A stretch of DNA of 60,000 bases from Takakia lepidozioides (Eukaryota > Streptophyta > Takakiopsida > Takakiales > Takakiaceae), in contig CM060732.1 of the NCBI GenBank assembly GCA_030704615.1, positions 30,611,053 to 30,671,052 of the forward strand. Direction: 5' to 3'. A model generated the notes under the pieces. That model did not search any database. It saw only the letters and a list, made by a program, of their open reading frames with translations, and was not told the origin of the DNA. Made by a program: the position numbers and the translations under genes. This document shows positions 22,000 through 33,584 of the stretch, piece after piece; position 1 is the stretch's first letter, and each line of letters begins with the position of its first letter.

Positions 22000-22670
22000 C
22001 GTGGCATGATTTTGGGAAAGATGCGGCGTCTATTTCCGTGGAAGAGGATCCATTACCGCAGAAACACGTCTTCATCCATATTAACCCTGCAACCCCAAAC
22101 ATAAACCCTAACCCTTGTCAGCCTTAGGGACCCACCTCAACCCCGACAGTGAACCTCGTCATCCTGCCCCTGTGCATGATACTGCGCACTGACATCATCC
22201 ATGGGACCATCCATGCATGCAACATTCATCCACAGTGTACATCCAATCGGGTTCATCATCCATCCAAAACATTCATCCTCCATCCATCCAACCAAATATT
22301 GCTGTGATGGCATATGTCGAATGACTGTCTACTGGACTATGCATATTCATCTGTTGAAAAACTTTTATTGAATGCACACGGTTGAATTGGAGAGCAATGT
22401 TTAGAAGGAAAACACTTTCAAATTTGCAGGACGCGGGGGAGAGAATGTTTCAATTCAGGGATGTGAATTTCATTGTAGTCCGTACTCATTACAACGGATG
22501 GTGGGAAGAGAAATGGTGGTGCAACGGAAAACGGAGAGTGTGTCCCCTCATGTTCCATAAATGAATACCATCAAGTACATCCGTAGGTGGTGTCAACACT
22601 ACTACTGCTACCTCATGAATCTGCTGAACTGCTAGAAGTACTGCTACCACCTGAAACTGTTGCACTATCA
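22000..22670. other. No gene seen; probable 3' flank of element copy 3
   Basis: Holds a plant-telomere-like word run (CATAAACCCTAACCC near 22100), a CATCCATC-rich stretch (22190-22300) and a TTTATTG tract near 22368 whose complement resembles a poly(A) signal region for the minus-strand gene to the right. No coding signal was recognised. Confidence 0.3.
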
Positions 22671-22674
22671 TCTA

Positions 22675-25600
22675 TGAAGACCTTTGCGCGGAGGTGCCTG
22701 AGCGTCTTCCTGGAACTCCAACGCAAGGGTGGGGGAGAAAGCACAGCTGCTTGCACACGAGCAATGCCTTCCGCGCATAGTCGGGAAGGACATAATTAGG
22801 AGGTGGGCTCCAGCACAAGTCCCTCAAGTATATGGAAGACAGGGGCCACGGGAGTGCGTTCACATTCCTGCAATCAGAAATGCACCATTTGGGTAACAAT
22901 CAGACAACAGAAGGGGACGTGACAGAGCATATACATAGGGATCAAATAGACAGAAAATGAACTTACTCACATGAAAAGTCATTGTCCAGGTCCTTATCGT
23001 CTCCGTCGAGGATATCAATTTGCGCAGTGACATCCTTGACATTGGAGGTAGATGCGCCCCCTTGCAACTCGGCGAGGAGGCCAGTGAAAATAGCTGCGTT
23101 TCCTTCAATACCAAACAAGTGCCTACCACCTGCCTTGCAAGCATGGTAAGAAGTGCCAGAAAGAGACAGAATGAAGGAATTATTGAGTGCTTCAGCGCAC
23201 TCAGTTATGGCGGTGACTTTGAACCCGTTCCATCCGGAATGGGTCTGCATTCCCACCCAGATGTGCTATGAAACATTCCTCACTAATTATTGTCCTCTTC
23301 ATCGCAGACCCGTCTATTTGAGGTCGTCTGTCTCGTGAGGGTACATCCACTATCGACTCCCACCACAGTGGTGGAGTTCGAGCTTCATGGGGGAGGATGT
23401 TTCATAAACGAGAGGTTCAATCCTGTCGTCGACGACATGCACTACAACTATGTCGACTCCAACGTATGTTTGCGAAAGCCAAATGGAACGCCTTGGAGAG
23501 GGGCCCGTGAAAAAAGCCCGGCTTTTATCCAAACGATCATTGAGAGTTGTTCTCGGCCAGGAGCCCGCATCATAGATCTCACTCTCGGCACATGTTTCTC
23601 TTCTTGCCTTTGTCATCGATTTCTTTTCTTCTGCACCTTCTTTACTCAATATTCTAAAATTCAGGCAGTGCGAACAACATGACTTCATAACAGTCAGTAC
23701 AGTGGAACTTCAACAGATAAGGCATAAAAACAAAGTATTTGAAACCACCTTCTGCCCTGGGCAATCCCCCTTCGTCAGATATAGGCTGTTGACACAGTTC
23801 CAGGTCTTGATAATCCGCATCCCCGAGGCTTTCAAGTAGCTTGCCAGCTCCCGGCGACATCTCATCGTGACAGATTGTATGATAACAAGAACCCCTGCAT
23901 CAGAAAGGATAAACTTGCAAAAGGAAAACATCCAACTCCAATACCTCTCGTCAAATTTGTTCCATGTTGGGCAGGTGTCACTGGGCAGAATATCCACAAT
24001 AACCATCTCCGAAGCAAACGGTTTCTGTGCATCATTCACCCAAGATTCCTTCCTCCTCCATGCCTGCAAGCAATATAGCGTGTAAGAAGGGGAGGATGTT
24101 TTATAAGCGACATGTCTGATCCGAGTACAAAGAAAACAAAGAAAACAAAACTCAAACACATGCATGACAATTGCTTACCGATTGGAGAAAAGCACATAGC
24201 TTGTCCCACGTTTTGGATGGATCACCACTGTAACTTGACTTCCGTGTCTCCATCATGGCGAGGAACCCGTCGTTTACCAGCTCGCACATGCCCGGAAAAA
24301 TGATTCTGGATGTGTGCTCCATTGCATCGTAGGGCTCTTTTAGACCCTTCTTCTTTCGGTCAGGCTTTTTGGCTGGGGGTGGGGTCTGCACTGGCCCCGG
24401 TTGCACCACAGACTCCTTCTCATTGTCATTTGGATTGTTTTTCTGCCCCTTTACCTTCCCTTTCCCCTTGTCCTTTCTACGCTTCACTGGCGTATTCTGT
24501 GCAAGAGGCTCTTTCTCAGCCAATATCCTCAAGTTTCTCTCGTGCAACTCCTTCTCCATCAGAGGGGCCGAGGCCTCTGCATTCTCGTTTTGATTTCAGG
24601 TCACAAGCTCAGACCAAGGGCATCCAGACCATGGGATATCCATATACCAGCAGCAGTCTCGAAGATGCGAGGTCCCGTAATCCTTCAAAATCCTTGCAGT
24701 GTACATTGTCTGAGCGTTGGATGGGTCACACCATAGGTCAATAAAGTGCAGGTGTCGACTCAGGTTCTTGTCTGGAATGAGAACGTTCTTGATGTACCTA
24801 CACAATCAAAACAAAGGGAATGTTAGTGAGTAGGGAAAGCGTGAGATAACGGTTTAAGGACCCCTTGACTGTGTGCGCCAGCGCACTCAATTTTTGGTCT
24901 GTCCACCCAGGCCCTACTTACAAGCCAGGGCAGGTGTGATTCAGTAGAGGATCGGATGTTCGTATGTTGAATGAAAGCTTGGGAGACACAGAAGTGGCCA
25001 CCCTTTTACTGAGTACGTCAGCACACACAGTTTTGGGACTATTTATTCAACAGAGCAGGGCTACAACGACATCGAAACTTCGTGAGACAGGAACGAAGGG
25101 TGGAAAAAGATTGTCAAGATGAACCTGTATAGAACCCTCTTCATGGCCTATTCTGATCCATGCTGCTGCTCGAAGTCGTTAGTGCGCGAGATGCCTCCCT
25201 CTTTGGCGAACTCCCTGAAGAAGCAAGTGCCGAAGCAAGCTGCTTTTCACTGGCGGACGTAGTCTTCTAGAGTATCCGTTGGTGGAGTCATTGTTATCTT
25301 GTAATCGTTCAGCTGCTTCTCCAGCACCAGTTGTGCCCGAGCCTCTATCTGCGCAAGAACAGTTTTACAATTCAGAGAAAAGATTTTTAAGAATAGTAAG
25401 TGACTTTTCCCGGTGCAATGCAGATTTACAGTGGAAATGGAAAGGGGAGAGGAAAAAACCTGTGCCCAGTACGTGGCTTTGTGCAGCCACATATCGAGAA
25501 CATGGTCACTGAATTGCTTTATGACTCCTGTTTCCTTGTTCTTCTCACTCTTCGGAAAGCAGTGGTTATCTTTCACTGTCGGGTCGGCGTTCCAAATCTC

Positions 25601-26890
25601 AAGCCATTTCACTTTCACCTCTAGCTCCACTACGGCAGTGGACAGGCGATGAAGCTTCTCCTGCATCATTTCGGGCTTGGTGTTCACGTTCCAGTGGATC
25701 CTGACCTGATTCAAGAACTCTGGGCCAAAAGCAGGGTCGGCTATTCTGAGTTGTTTTACGAACGCGCTCATGTAGTACCTCTTCGCCACCTCCATCTCCT
25801 TGTTCATAGATTCTTCCATTCATTTTGAGGATCGCTCCCATGGGTCTTTTTTGGCATAGTACTCTGTTTCCCTTTCTCTCCAGCCTCCGCAATCTCTTGC
25901 TGAACATTCCAGTATACAACTTATTAGTCAACTGGTTTTATGAATGAACAAGTAGACAGAGCTAGGGAAGGAATACTTATAGCGTACATGTAGTCACAGA
26001 AAGCCTCCCTGGTCAACTTGTACCATGTGTCGGCGGATTTGGAGGTCTCGCACTTCTTGTAAGCCTCAGCACTGATAAGGTTTTCGAAGGTGACCAGTGG
26101 CATTTGGCCCACCTTCTTTATCCTGAATAGAGTGTGGACCAAATTCGTCGTCACGTGTGCACTTTCGGTTCCCCTGCAATCCCACACAAACACTATAACT
26201 TCCTCCTTCACCAGGAAATACAAAACAGACAGAACAAATCGGAGAGTTCTGATGGCATGAAGGGTGAGCATTATACTTACTTGATGATGTCATGCATAGC
26301 CGTCAGAAGTGCTGTGACGTTTCCTTTCGGATCTAGCACCATAGACGCAACAAGGTAGTGCCAGTCCTCGTCTGTGCTGTGATATTTGTTTATGACGTTC
26401 ATCCAGGCCATGAAGCGGTGATTGCCATCCCAGATATGAAACATTTTCCCGGAGAACACCTGTGTAGATAGTCTCCTCGAAATCTGGGCTTCGAACTCCT
26501 CGTTTATTTCTCGCCATATTGATCCCAACTTTTCACAATTGACTTGTCCACCAAGACCTCGTTTCCATTGGCATCGCACAAGGACACGTAAAACACGGGA
26601 GACCCCTCTATGTATCCGTGACTAAAATCTTGCTCCAACTTGGACACATCCCCGGTCAGGGCAGGACGAACGATTGGCATTGATATTAGGCGGCAGAGAG
26701 GGATCATAATCTTGCCTCCAGGTACCTGCATAGACTTGATCACCTGCGCGGAATTGACCTTCTGGTACACGAGGACCTTTGCCGCTCGCTCTTCGTAGAA
26801 ATGATCGTCTTCTTCAACAGGCTTCACAGTCACTGCCTCCTCCTGCTGCTGCTGCTTCTCAGGCTGCAATCCTTTTCTTTTCTTCCCCTG
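22675..26890 (-). pseudogene. ParB-like/methyltransferase transposon gene, copy 3 (most complete)
   Basis: Read right to left. Exon 2 starts after a CAG at 26891 with GKKRKGLQPEKQQQQEE (basic, Gln-rich), then IMIPLCRLISMPIVRPAL, SPVFYVSLCDANGNEV and FHIWDGNHRFMAW (ParB/sulfiredoxin-like DGxHR). Next exons: AHVTTNLVHTLFRI; LRIADPAFGPEFLNQVRIHW with a coiled helix; DLWCDPSNAQ and MDIPWSGCPW (24620-24643), whose DIPW resembles the DPPW/DPPY catalytic motif of amino-methyltransferases. A Lys/Pro-rich linker (24430-24560) follows, then PSDTCPTWN, FDERYWSWMFSF, and SYHACKAGGRHLFGIEG for cofactor binding. The C-terminus lies near 22680. Breaks: frameshift near 26522, inverted exon at 23210-23680, and loss of exon 1, with PPR sequence joined at 26900. 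Confidence 0.65.
23290..23605 (+). pseudogene. Inverted SAM-binding exon of methyltransferase copy 3
   Basis: This exon encodes LVRVHPLSTPTTVVEF, HGGGCFINERF, HYNYVDSNVCLRK, EKSPAFIQTIIE and ARIIDLTLGT, matching copy 2 exon for exon. It is on the plus strand, while the exons before and after it (23750-26890 and 22963-23165) are on the minus strand. The preceding CGCAG acceptor is included in the flip. A GAGTGC-GCACTC palindrome (23188-23205) lies beside the left breakpoint. Confidence 0.7.
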
Positions 26891-26904
26891 CACCTGCCAC
26901 AATT

Positions 26905-28205
26905 ATCACCCGCATATGTGTTCTCTCTGCATATAGCCACACTGGCCTACTGAATGAAGGAAGACGCTACTCCCCCCTGAGTCAAGATCATGGTGTTACC
27001 CTGCCAGTAAAGCACTTTGGATGCATGGTGGACCTTCTGGACGAGCAGGACAAGTACATGAGGCAGTGGACCTGATTAATATGCCAATCAATCCAGATGT
27101 AGTGGTGTGGAAGGCCTTGCTTGGTGCCTGTAGAATCCATGGCAATGTCGAGATGGCTGAATGTGTGGCAACATCTATCCTCAAGTGGGATGGGCAGGAT
27201 GCCGCGACTTATGTGTTGCTATATCAAACATCTATGCTACAGCTGGCAGGTGGGATGATACTGCAAAGGTGAGAAGATGATGAAGGTCAGAGGGGTTAGA
27301 AAGGAGCCAGATGACAAGATGCATCCCAAAATTAAGGAAATCCATGCTGAGCTGAGAAGATTGTCTGGCCAGATGAAGGATGCGGGGTATGTGTCGGGCA
27401 CACGTTTTTTATTGCATGATGTGGAGGAAAGGAATTTTCTCTTTGCCACCAAGGCCATTGGTTTTGGGCTGATCAGCACGACTCGTCAAGAATCTTCGAG
27501 TGTGTGGAGACTGCCACACCTCCACCAAATTCAAAGATTGTTGGCCGAGCAATTGTTGTATGGGACACTTTCCACCACTTTGAAACTAGGATTTGTTCTT
27601 GTGGTGATTACTGGTGAAAGGATGTTTTCTTGGAAAGATGCTAAAGTCTTGCTTCATTCATTGATCCGTGTACCCTACTCAGACCATCCACCATTTCCTG
27701 AGAGTACTGACCATCATGTACTGTTGAGTGCAAGATGCAAGTGTCTCGCTTCATTCATTGATCTATGTAGCTACTCTGACCATCCACCATTTCCTGATAG
27801 TGGGGTCTACCCGGCATAGGTGGGAAATCAGCCCACAATTGCACTTGACTGAAGGGGTGATTTTTGACTGATTCCGGCGACAGTGGATGGAAATCAGAGT
27901 GCTGTCCTAATTCTGGGTTTGGGTGGTGGAGCTTCTCCAAAGCTTGAAGATGGAAGTGAATACGAATTTTAAAGAGCTTGATGAGAGGGGCAACCCTATG
28001 CACAAGTTTGCTCAACATCTTGAATTTAGACATGTTTGTTTGTTTCTCGTGGTGTGGCTTTGGATGGAGCCCTTGACGAACTTGCATGAATATTGTCAAA
28101 AGCTAGCCTTAACCCACCAAGATCCAATCCCATGGTGGATGCTTGAAACTTCATACAGTGAATGTAAGGGTATTTGGGTATGTTGTTATTGGTTGATGTG
28201 GCTTG
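26905..28205 (+). pseudogene. PPR-DYW C-terminal fragment, second copy
   Basis: Homologous to 32775-34130. It begins in mid-gene with ICVLSAYSHTGLLNEG, continues through VKHFGCMVDLL and [18 protein letters not shown] (E region), then part of the DYW domain: MHPKIKEIHAELRRLSGQM and AIGFGLIST. The CGDCH zinc ligands and terminal DYW are lost by frameshifts and deletion near 27480-27600. The last ~600 bp match the 3' flank of the other copy, so the duplication extended past the gene. Confidence 0.8.
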
Positions 28206-28417
28206 TGAAAATTGAACATTGAAATGCAAATCCGCCATTTTTCTTCCAGAAAAAAACAAAACACAGGATCTCTGCATGTAACACCGTGGGGATGACCCAC
28301 CCTTTTTTTGTGAAAAATTGAACGTAGTTCTCAGAATTCGTGGCTAGTAGTGCGGAGCAACGCCAAGCCCTAGTTCCAGTATGTAATCCAAGTCGTTCAA
28401 AAAATAAAATTAGCCAA

Positions 28418-28597
28418 GACGACCTGCGTGTAGCCCAATGGTAATGGGCACATACCATGTTGGATGTGGTTGTGGGTTCACGGTCTGGTGTGTCATGAAG
28501 GTGTCCACCTTCCTAGCGGAAGGCAGTAGCCCTTGGGGGTGAAGTGACTCCATAAGGTAGGCTTCCTTCAGGAGGCGTCATACTTTTCTTTTTTTTT
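28418..28597 (+). mobile_element. SINE with 11-bp target site duplication
   Basis: 180-bp insertion flanked by AAATTAGCCAA on both sides (28407-28417 and 28598-28608). Near its 5' end it carries an RNA polymerase III A-box-like TAGCCCAATGG (28431-28441) and a B-box-like GGTTCACGGTC (28475-28485). It ends in a pyrimidine/T-rich tail. This is the layout of a tRNA-derived short interspersed element. The B box deviates from consensus at one position. Confidence 0.8.
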
Positions 28598-28619
28598 AAA
28601 TTAGCCAAAGGCGATGTCA

Positions 28620-29400
28620 CATCGCTATCCGAAAGGAGGTGGCTAAGTTATTGCATGCCTTGGGAAAGTGGCAATTGCATGTGGGGCCCATTTGGCGGCT
28701 GCATGCAAGTGCTAACCGCTAGGAGCCATCAGAACGGCACGACGACGAACCGGTGGTCGACGTAGGGCCCCAACCCCTGCCACCTTGGAAGTGCACAGTA
28801 ATATCCTTGTTGAAAGTTCGGTAAAAGCACACGTTTCTTGAGCAGAGTTTGGAGTTCGTCGTTCCTCATCGTGTAGAGCCCAATGGAGCCCAAAACAACT
28901 TGCATGAATGTTGTTGAAAGCTCACTAGCACCCCTCAGTAAAGGACCATGTCAACATGTTGATGCTGTCGGATTTTCGATCACAAACCTCTACCTTGGAG
29001 CACGGAGCAGAGCTGGCATGAGTTTTTTGAAGATCCTTCACGAGGGTGGGAGAACCGCAATCGCAAGGTGTGTCTTTTTCTCAATGTACGATGTGAAGAA
29101 TTTTGTCCATTCTGCAAATGTGGGCTCTTGGCTCCTGTTAGTACCATGATTTGGTATTCTTCCTGATGTTTACAAGGTTCTTGGGAGAGTCAGCGTGGTC
29201 TTAGCAGGCCGTGTTTCTCATCTGCACCGTGGTGGTTCTCACAGACCAATCCGAGATTACCTCACTACAGACACAAGTAGCACACACAAGAGGTCCTTTT
29301 GGGTTGATGGTGGGTCAAATCCTCCATGGGTCATGACACAAGGTCAAGGACAATGTGGTGAGGGCGCCTTCTTCTTCGACCTATTTCAGCCTGTTTTGCG
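28620..29400. other. No confident gene; spacer with an unassigned frame and a duplicated repeat
   Basis: An 88-residue frame at 28883-29149 has no recognisable domain. The right part (29172-29420) is the source or copy of the inverted repeat at 1555-1795. Confidence 0.3.
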
Positions 29401-29401
29401 C

Positions 29402-31106
29402 TCTCATCACACTCGGCCCTGAATTTGCATATTGAATAGGGTGTCTGCATCCAAGTTGTAGCCTTTCATTTGCCATATGTTGCAGTGGATCTGTGGTGGT
29501 TTGGAATGAATTTGACAAGTTAGTGCCGATGTGGCAGCAGGAAAGTATCCAAAAACAGATAACAGAGACGAGGAGAAGCTTTGGAATGAACACTTCTCGG
29601 ACGTCAGTCAATGGTGGGACAATGGAGACAAAAAGGTGAATGCTGTTGGAAGCAGATGCAAGTCAGCATAGAAACTAGTGTGATAAGTATGGTTGGGGTG
29701 TTTGCTGGAAGAATTCTAGGCTGTCATTGTCTGTTGCTAGCAGCAAGGCAAGGATGTATGCATGATTTGTGCAGAGGCATGGATAGCTGAAGGATCAGGG
29801 ATGGAGTGTGGGTCCAGATTCATCCAAGAGGGCCAGATTTCAAGCACAAGATTACCTATGATTCCCTGTGGATCAATAGCTACAAGAAACCTGCATGGGT
29901 AGATGGTGAACTGGAAGCCTCAGCAGCAGCGGCACAATTGATAAAATCAGGCACTGCTAATGCAGGCACCTTCTTCAACACATTTCACCCTATTTTTCCC
30001 TCTTATCAGAACCGGCCCTAAATTTTCATGTTGAATTCTGCAAGTTAGCTGGTTGAGTAACCTTTGATAGTTTGGAGGTGACTTTGACATGATACTGCCA
30101 ATGTGACACAGGAAAGTATCCAGAAACAGGTAACGGAGACGAGGAGAAGCTGTGGAAAGAATACGTTTCTGACCCCAGTCAATGGTGGGACAATCGAGGC
30201 AAAAAGGTGGATGCCTATTGGATTACAGAGAGTAGCAGACGCAATGAGCATAGGAACTAGTGTGATAAGTATGGTTGGGGTGTTTGCTGGAAGAATTCTA
30301 GGCTGTCATTGTCTGCAAATCAAGGATGTATGCATGATTTGCAGAGGCATGGATAGCTGAAGGAGCAGGGATGGAGTGTGGGTCCAGATTCATCCAAGAG
30401 GGCCAGATTTCAAGCACAAGATTAGCTATGATTCCCTGTGGATCATTAGCTACAAGAAACCTGCATGGGTAGATGGTGAACTGGAAGCCTCAGCAGCAGC
30501 GGCACAATTGATAAAATCAGGCACTGCTAATGAAGGCATCTTCTTCAACACATCTCACCCTGTTTTTCCCTTTTATCAGAACCGGCCCTAAATTTTCATG
30601 TTGAATTCTGCAAGTTAGCTGGTTGAGTGAACCTTTGATAGTTTGGAGTGACTTTGACATGATACTGCCAATGTGACAACAGGAAAGTATCCAGAAACAG
30701 GTAACAGAGACGAGGAGAAGCTGTGGAAAGATTACTTTTCTGACCCCAGTCAATGGTGGGACAATCGAGGCAAACAGGTGGATGCCTGTTGGATTACAGA
30801 GAGTAGCAGACGCAATGAGCATAGGAACTAGATAAGTATGGTTGGGGTGTTTGCTGGAAGAATTCTTGGCTGTCATTGTCTGCTGCTAGCAGCAAGGCAA
30901 GGATGTATGCATGATTTGCAGAGGCATGGATAGCTGAAGGAGCAGGGATGGAGTGTGGGTCCAGATTCATCGAAGAGGGCCAGATTTCAAGCACAAGGTT
31001 ACCTATGATTCCCTGTGGATCAATAGCTACAAGAAACCTGCATGGGTAGATGGTCAATTAAAGGCAGCAGCTGCAGCGGCACAGCTGATAAAATCAGGCA
31101 CCTCAA
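29402..31106 (+). pseudogene. Three tandem OSB/PDF-motif units
   Basis: Three units of about 616, 573 and 516 bp (starting near 29402, 30018 and 30591). Each carries the same two small exons: one with EEKLW then SQWWDN (about 29530-29637, 30107-30210, 30680-30779) and one with PDFKHK then YDSLW and an Ala-rich end (29810-29985, 30380-30555, 30957-31106). They are separated by an intron of about 180 bp with AAG/GTGGAT and CAG/ATTCAT boundaries. The WWDN-PDFKHK combination is the PDF motif of OSB proteins, which bind ssDNA in organelles. Natural OSB proteins have one to several PDF motifs, so tandem units could be one gene; however, an OB-fold exon is not seen and unit 1 has substitutions (DNGDKK). 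Confidence 0.65.
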
Positions 31107-31108
31107 CC

Positions 31109-33584
31109 ATGACCACAGCTTCTGGAAGAGGATCAAGAGAGGGAGTCCACAATTCCTCTTCTGCCACTTCTGGGCATGTGAAGATGCTTTGTGAGGCAGG
31201 CAGACTGAAAGAGGCTCTACAGACTTTAAACCAAGGAGGCATTTCAGCAGATTCAGGAACGTATGTCTGTCTCTTGTATAATTGCATCAAGGTGAAAGAC
31301 CTGGAAGCTGGAAAGCAGGTGCACAGTCACATTATCCAAAGTGGATTCACGCCAAATGTTTTTCTCCTCAGCACCCTTGTCAACATGTATGTTAAGTGCG
31401 GGAGCATCATGGATGCCCACCATGTGTTCAACAGAATGCCTCAACGATCTTTGATCTTGTGGAATATAATGTTGGCAGGATTTACCAAGCATGGGTGTGG
31501 TAGGAATGCTTTGGAGACCTATGAGCAAATGATGGGGGAAGGGGTGAAGCCCGACCGCATCACATTTGTGTGCGTTTGCAGTGCATGTGCAAGCCTGGCA
31601 GCCCTGGAAAAGGGCAAAGAGGTGCATGGCGACATCATCAGAGCTGGAATCGTACCAGATGTGATCCTGAACACTGCCCTGGTGGACATGTATGCCAAAT
31701 GTGGGAGCATCGAGCATGCAAAGGGGGTGTTCGACAATATGGCTGAACGAAATGTGGTGTCGTGGAGTGCGATGCTCGCAGGGTATGCACAGCAGGGGCG
31801 AGGGATGGAGGCTTTGGAGATGTATGAGCAAATGATGTGCGAAGGGGTGAAGCCCAACCAGATCACGTTTGTGTGCGTTTGCAGTGCGTGTGCAAGCCTG
31901 GCAGCCCTGGAAAAGGGCAAAGAGGTGCATGGCGACATCGTCAAAGCTGGAATCGTACCAAATGTCATCCTGAACACTACCCTGGTGGACATGTATGCCA
32001 AATGTGGGAGCATCGAGCACGCAAAGGGAGTGTTCGACAGTATGGCTGAACGAGATGTGGTGTCGTGGAACGCGATGCTCACAGGATATGCACAGCAGGG
32101 GCGCGGGATGGAGGCTTTGGAGACGTATGAGCAAATGATGGGGGAAAGGGTGAAGCCCAACCACATCACATTTGTGTGCGTTTGCAGTGCGTGTGCAAGC
32201 CTGCAGCCCCTGGAAAAAGGGCAAAGAGGTGCATGGCGACATCGTCAGAGCTGGAATCGTACCAGATGTGATCCTGAACAATACCCTGGTGGACATGTAT
32301 GCCAAATGTGGGAGCATCGAGGATTCAAAGGGAGTGTTCGACAATATGGCTGAACGCAATGTGGTGTCGTGGAACGCGATGCTCGCAGGATATGCACAGC
32401 AGAGGCGCGGGATGGAGGCTTTGGAGACGTATGAGCAAATGATGTGCGAGGGGTGAAGCCTGACCACATCACGTTTTGTGCGTTTGCAATGCGTGTGCAA
32501 GCCTGGCAGCCCTGGAAAAGGGCAAAGAGGTGCATGGCGACATCGTCAGAGCTGGAATCGTACCAGATGTGATCCTGAACAATACCCTGGTGGACATGTA
32601 TGCCAAATGTGGGAGCATCGAGCATGCAAAGGGGGTGTTTGACAATATGACTGAACGAAATGTGGTGTCGTGGAGTGCTATGATCGCAGGATATGCACAG
32701 CATGGTTGTCATAGGGAGGTCGTGCAACTATTTGAAGGAATGCAAAAGAACGGCTTGAAGCCGGACAGTATCACCTTTATATGTTCTCTCTGCATGCAGC
32801 CACGCTGGCCTACTGAATGAAGGAGGAAGACGCTACTTTGATTCCCTGAGTCAAGATCATGGTGTCACTCCGACAGTAAAGCACTTTGGCTGTATGGTGG
32901 ACCTTCTTGGACGTGCGGGACGACTGGATGAGGCAGTGGACCTGATTACTAAAATGCCCATCAATCCAGATGCTGTGGTGTGGAAGGCCTTGCTTGGTGC
33001 CTGCAGAATCCATGGCAATGTGGAGATGGCTGAACGTGCAGCAACATCTATCCTCATGTGGGATGAACAGGATGCCGCGACTTATGTGTTGCTCTCAAAC
33101 ATCTATGCTGCAGCTGGCAGGTGGGATGATACTGCAAAGGAGAAGAATGATGAAGGTCAAAGGGGTTAGAAAGGAGCCAGGTCGCTGCTGCATTGAGGTT
33201 GGCAACAGGGTGCACACCTTCGTCGTAGCTGACAAGTCGCATCCCAGAATTAAGGAAATCCTTGCTGAGCTGATAAGATTGTCTGGGCAGATGAAGAAGG
33301 CGGGGTATGTGCCTGACACGCGCTTTGTATTGCATGATGTGGGGGAGGAGGAAAAGGAATTCTCTCTTTGCCACCACAGTGAGAAGCTGGCCATTGGTTT
33401 TGGGCTGATCAGCACGACCCCCAGGACACCTCTCCGTCTCATCAAGAATCTTCGAGTGTGTGGTGACTGCCACACCTCGACCAAATTCATCTCAAAGATT
33501 GTTGGCCGAGCAATTGTTGTACGGGACGCTAACCGCTTTCACCACTTTGAAGATGGGATTTGTTCTTTGGGGGATTACTGGTGA
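31109..33584 (+). pseudogene. PLS-class PPR protein with E and DYW domains, frameshifted
   Basis: PPR-DYW proteins bind organellar transcripts and deaminate specific cytidines. The likely start is the ATG at 31109, but the frame is open from 30953 and includes the third PDF unit. PPR motifs run from about 31180 to 32780 (for example LVDMYAKCGSIEHAKGVF, VVSWSAMLAGYAQQG). The E region is at 32880-33150, and the DYW domain at 33230-33584 has [10 protein letters not shown] (deaminase His/Glu), CGDCH zinc ligands and the terminal GDYW. Four frame changes (near 32205, 32450-32480, 32775, 33150) break it. The four units from 31504 to about 32705 are nearly identical at 303-bp spacing. A relative lies at 26905-28205. 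Confidence 0.85.

Noticed and set aside
22095-22115. Telomere-like CCCTAAA words
   Set aside because: Only about two imperfect units; too short for an interstitial telomere tract.
26905-28205. Second functional PPR gene
   Set aside because: It lacks its first half, the CGDCH ligands and the terminal DYW, and abuts transposon sequence at its left end.
28430-28500. Possible tRNA gene
   Set aside because: A and B boxes are present but no cloverleaf with a 7-bp acceptor stem could be formed, and the target duplication identifies a SINE.
31253-32500. Long minus-strand open frame of 415 codons
   Set aside because: It is antisense to the tandem PPR units; its length follows from the repeated codon pattern, and its translation resembles no protein.
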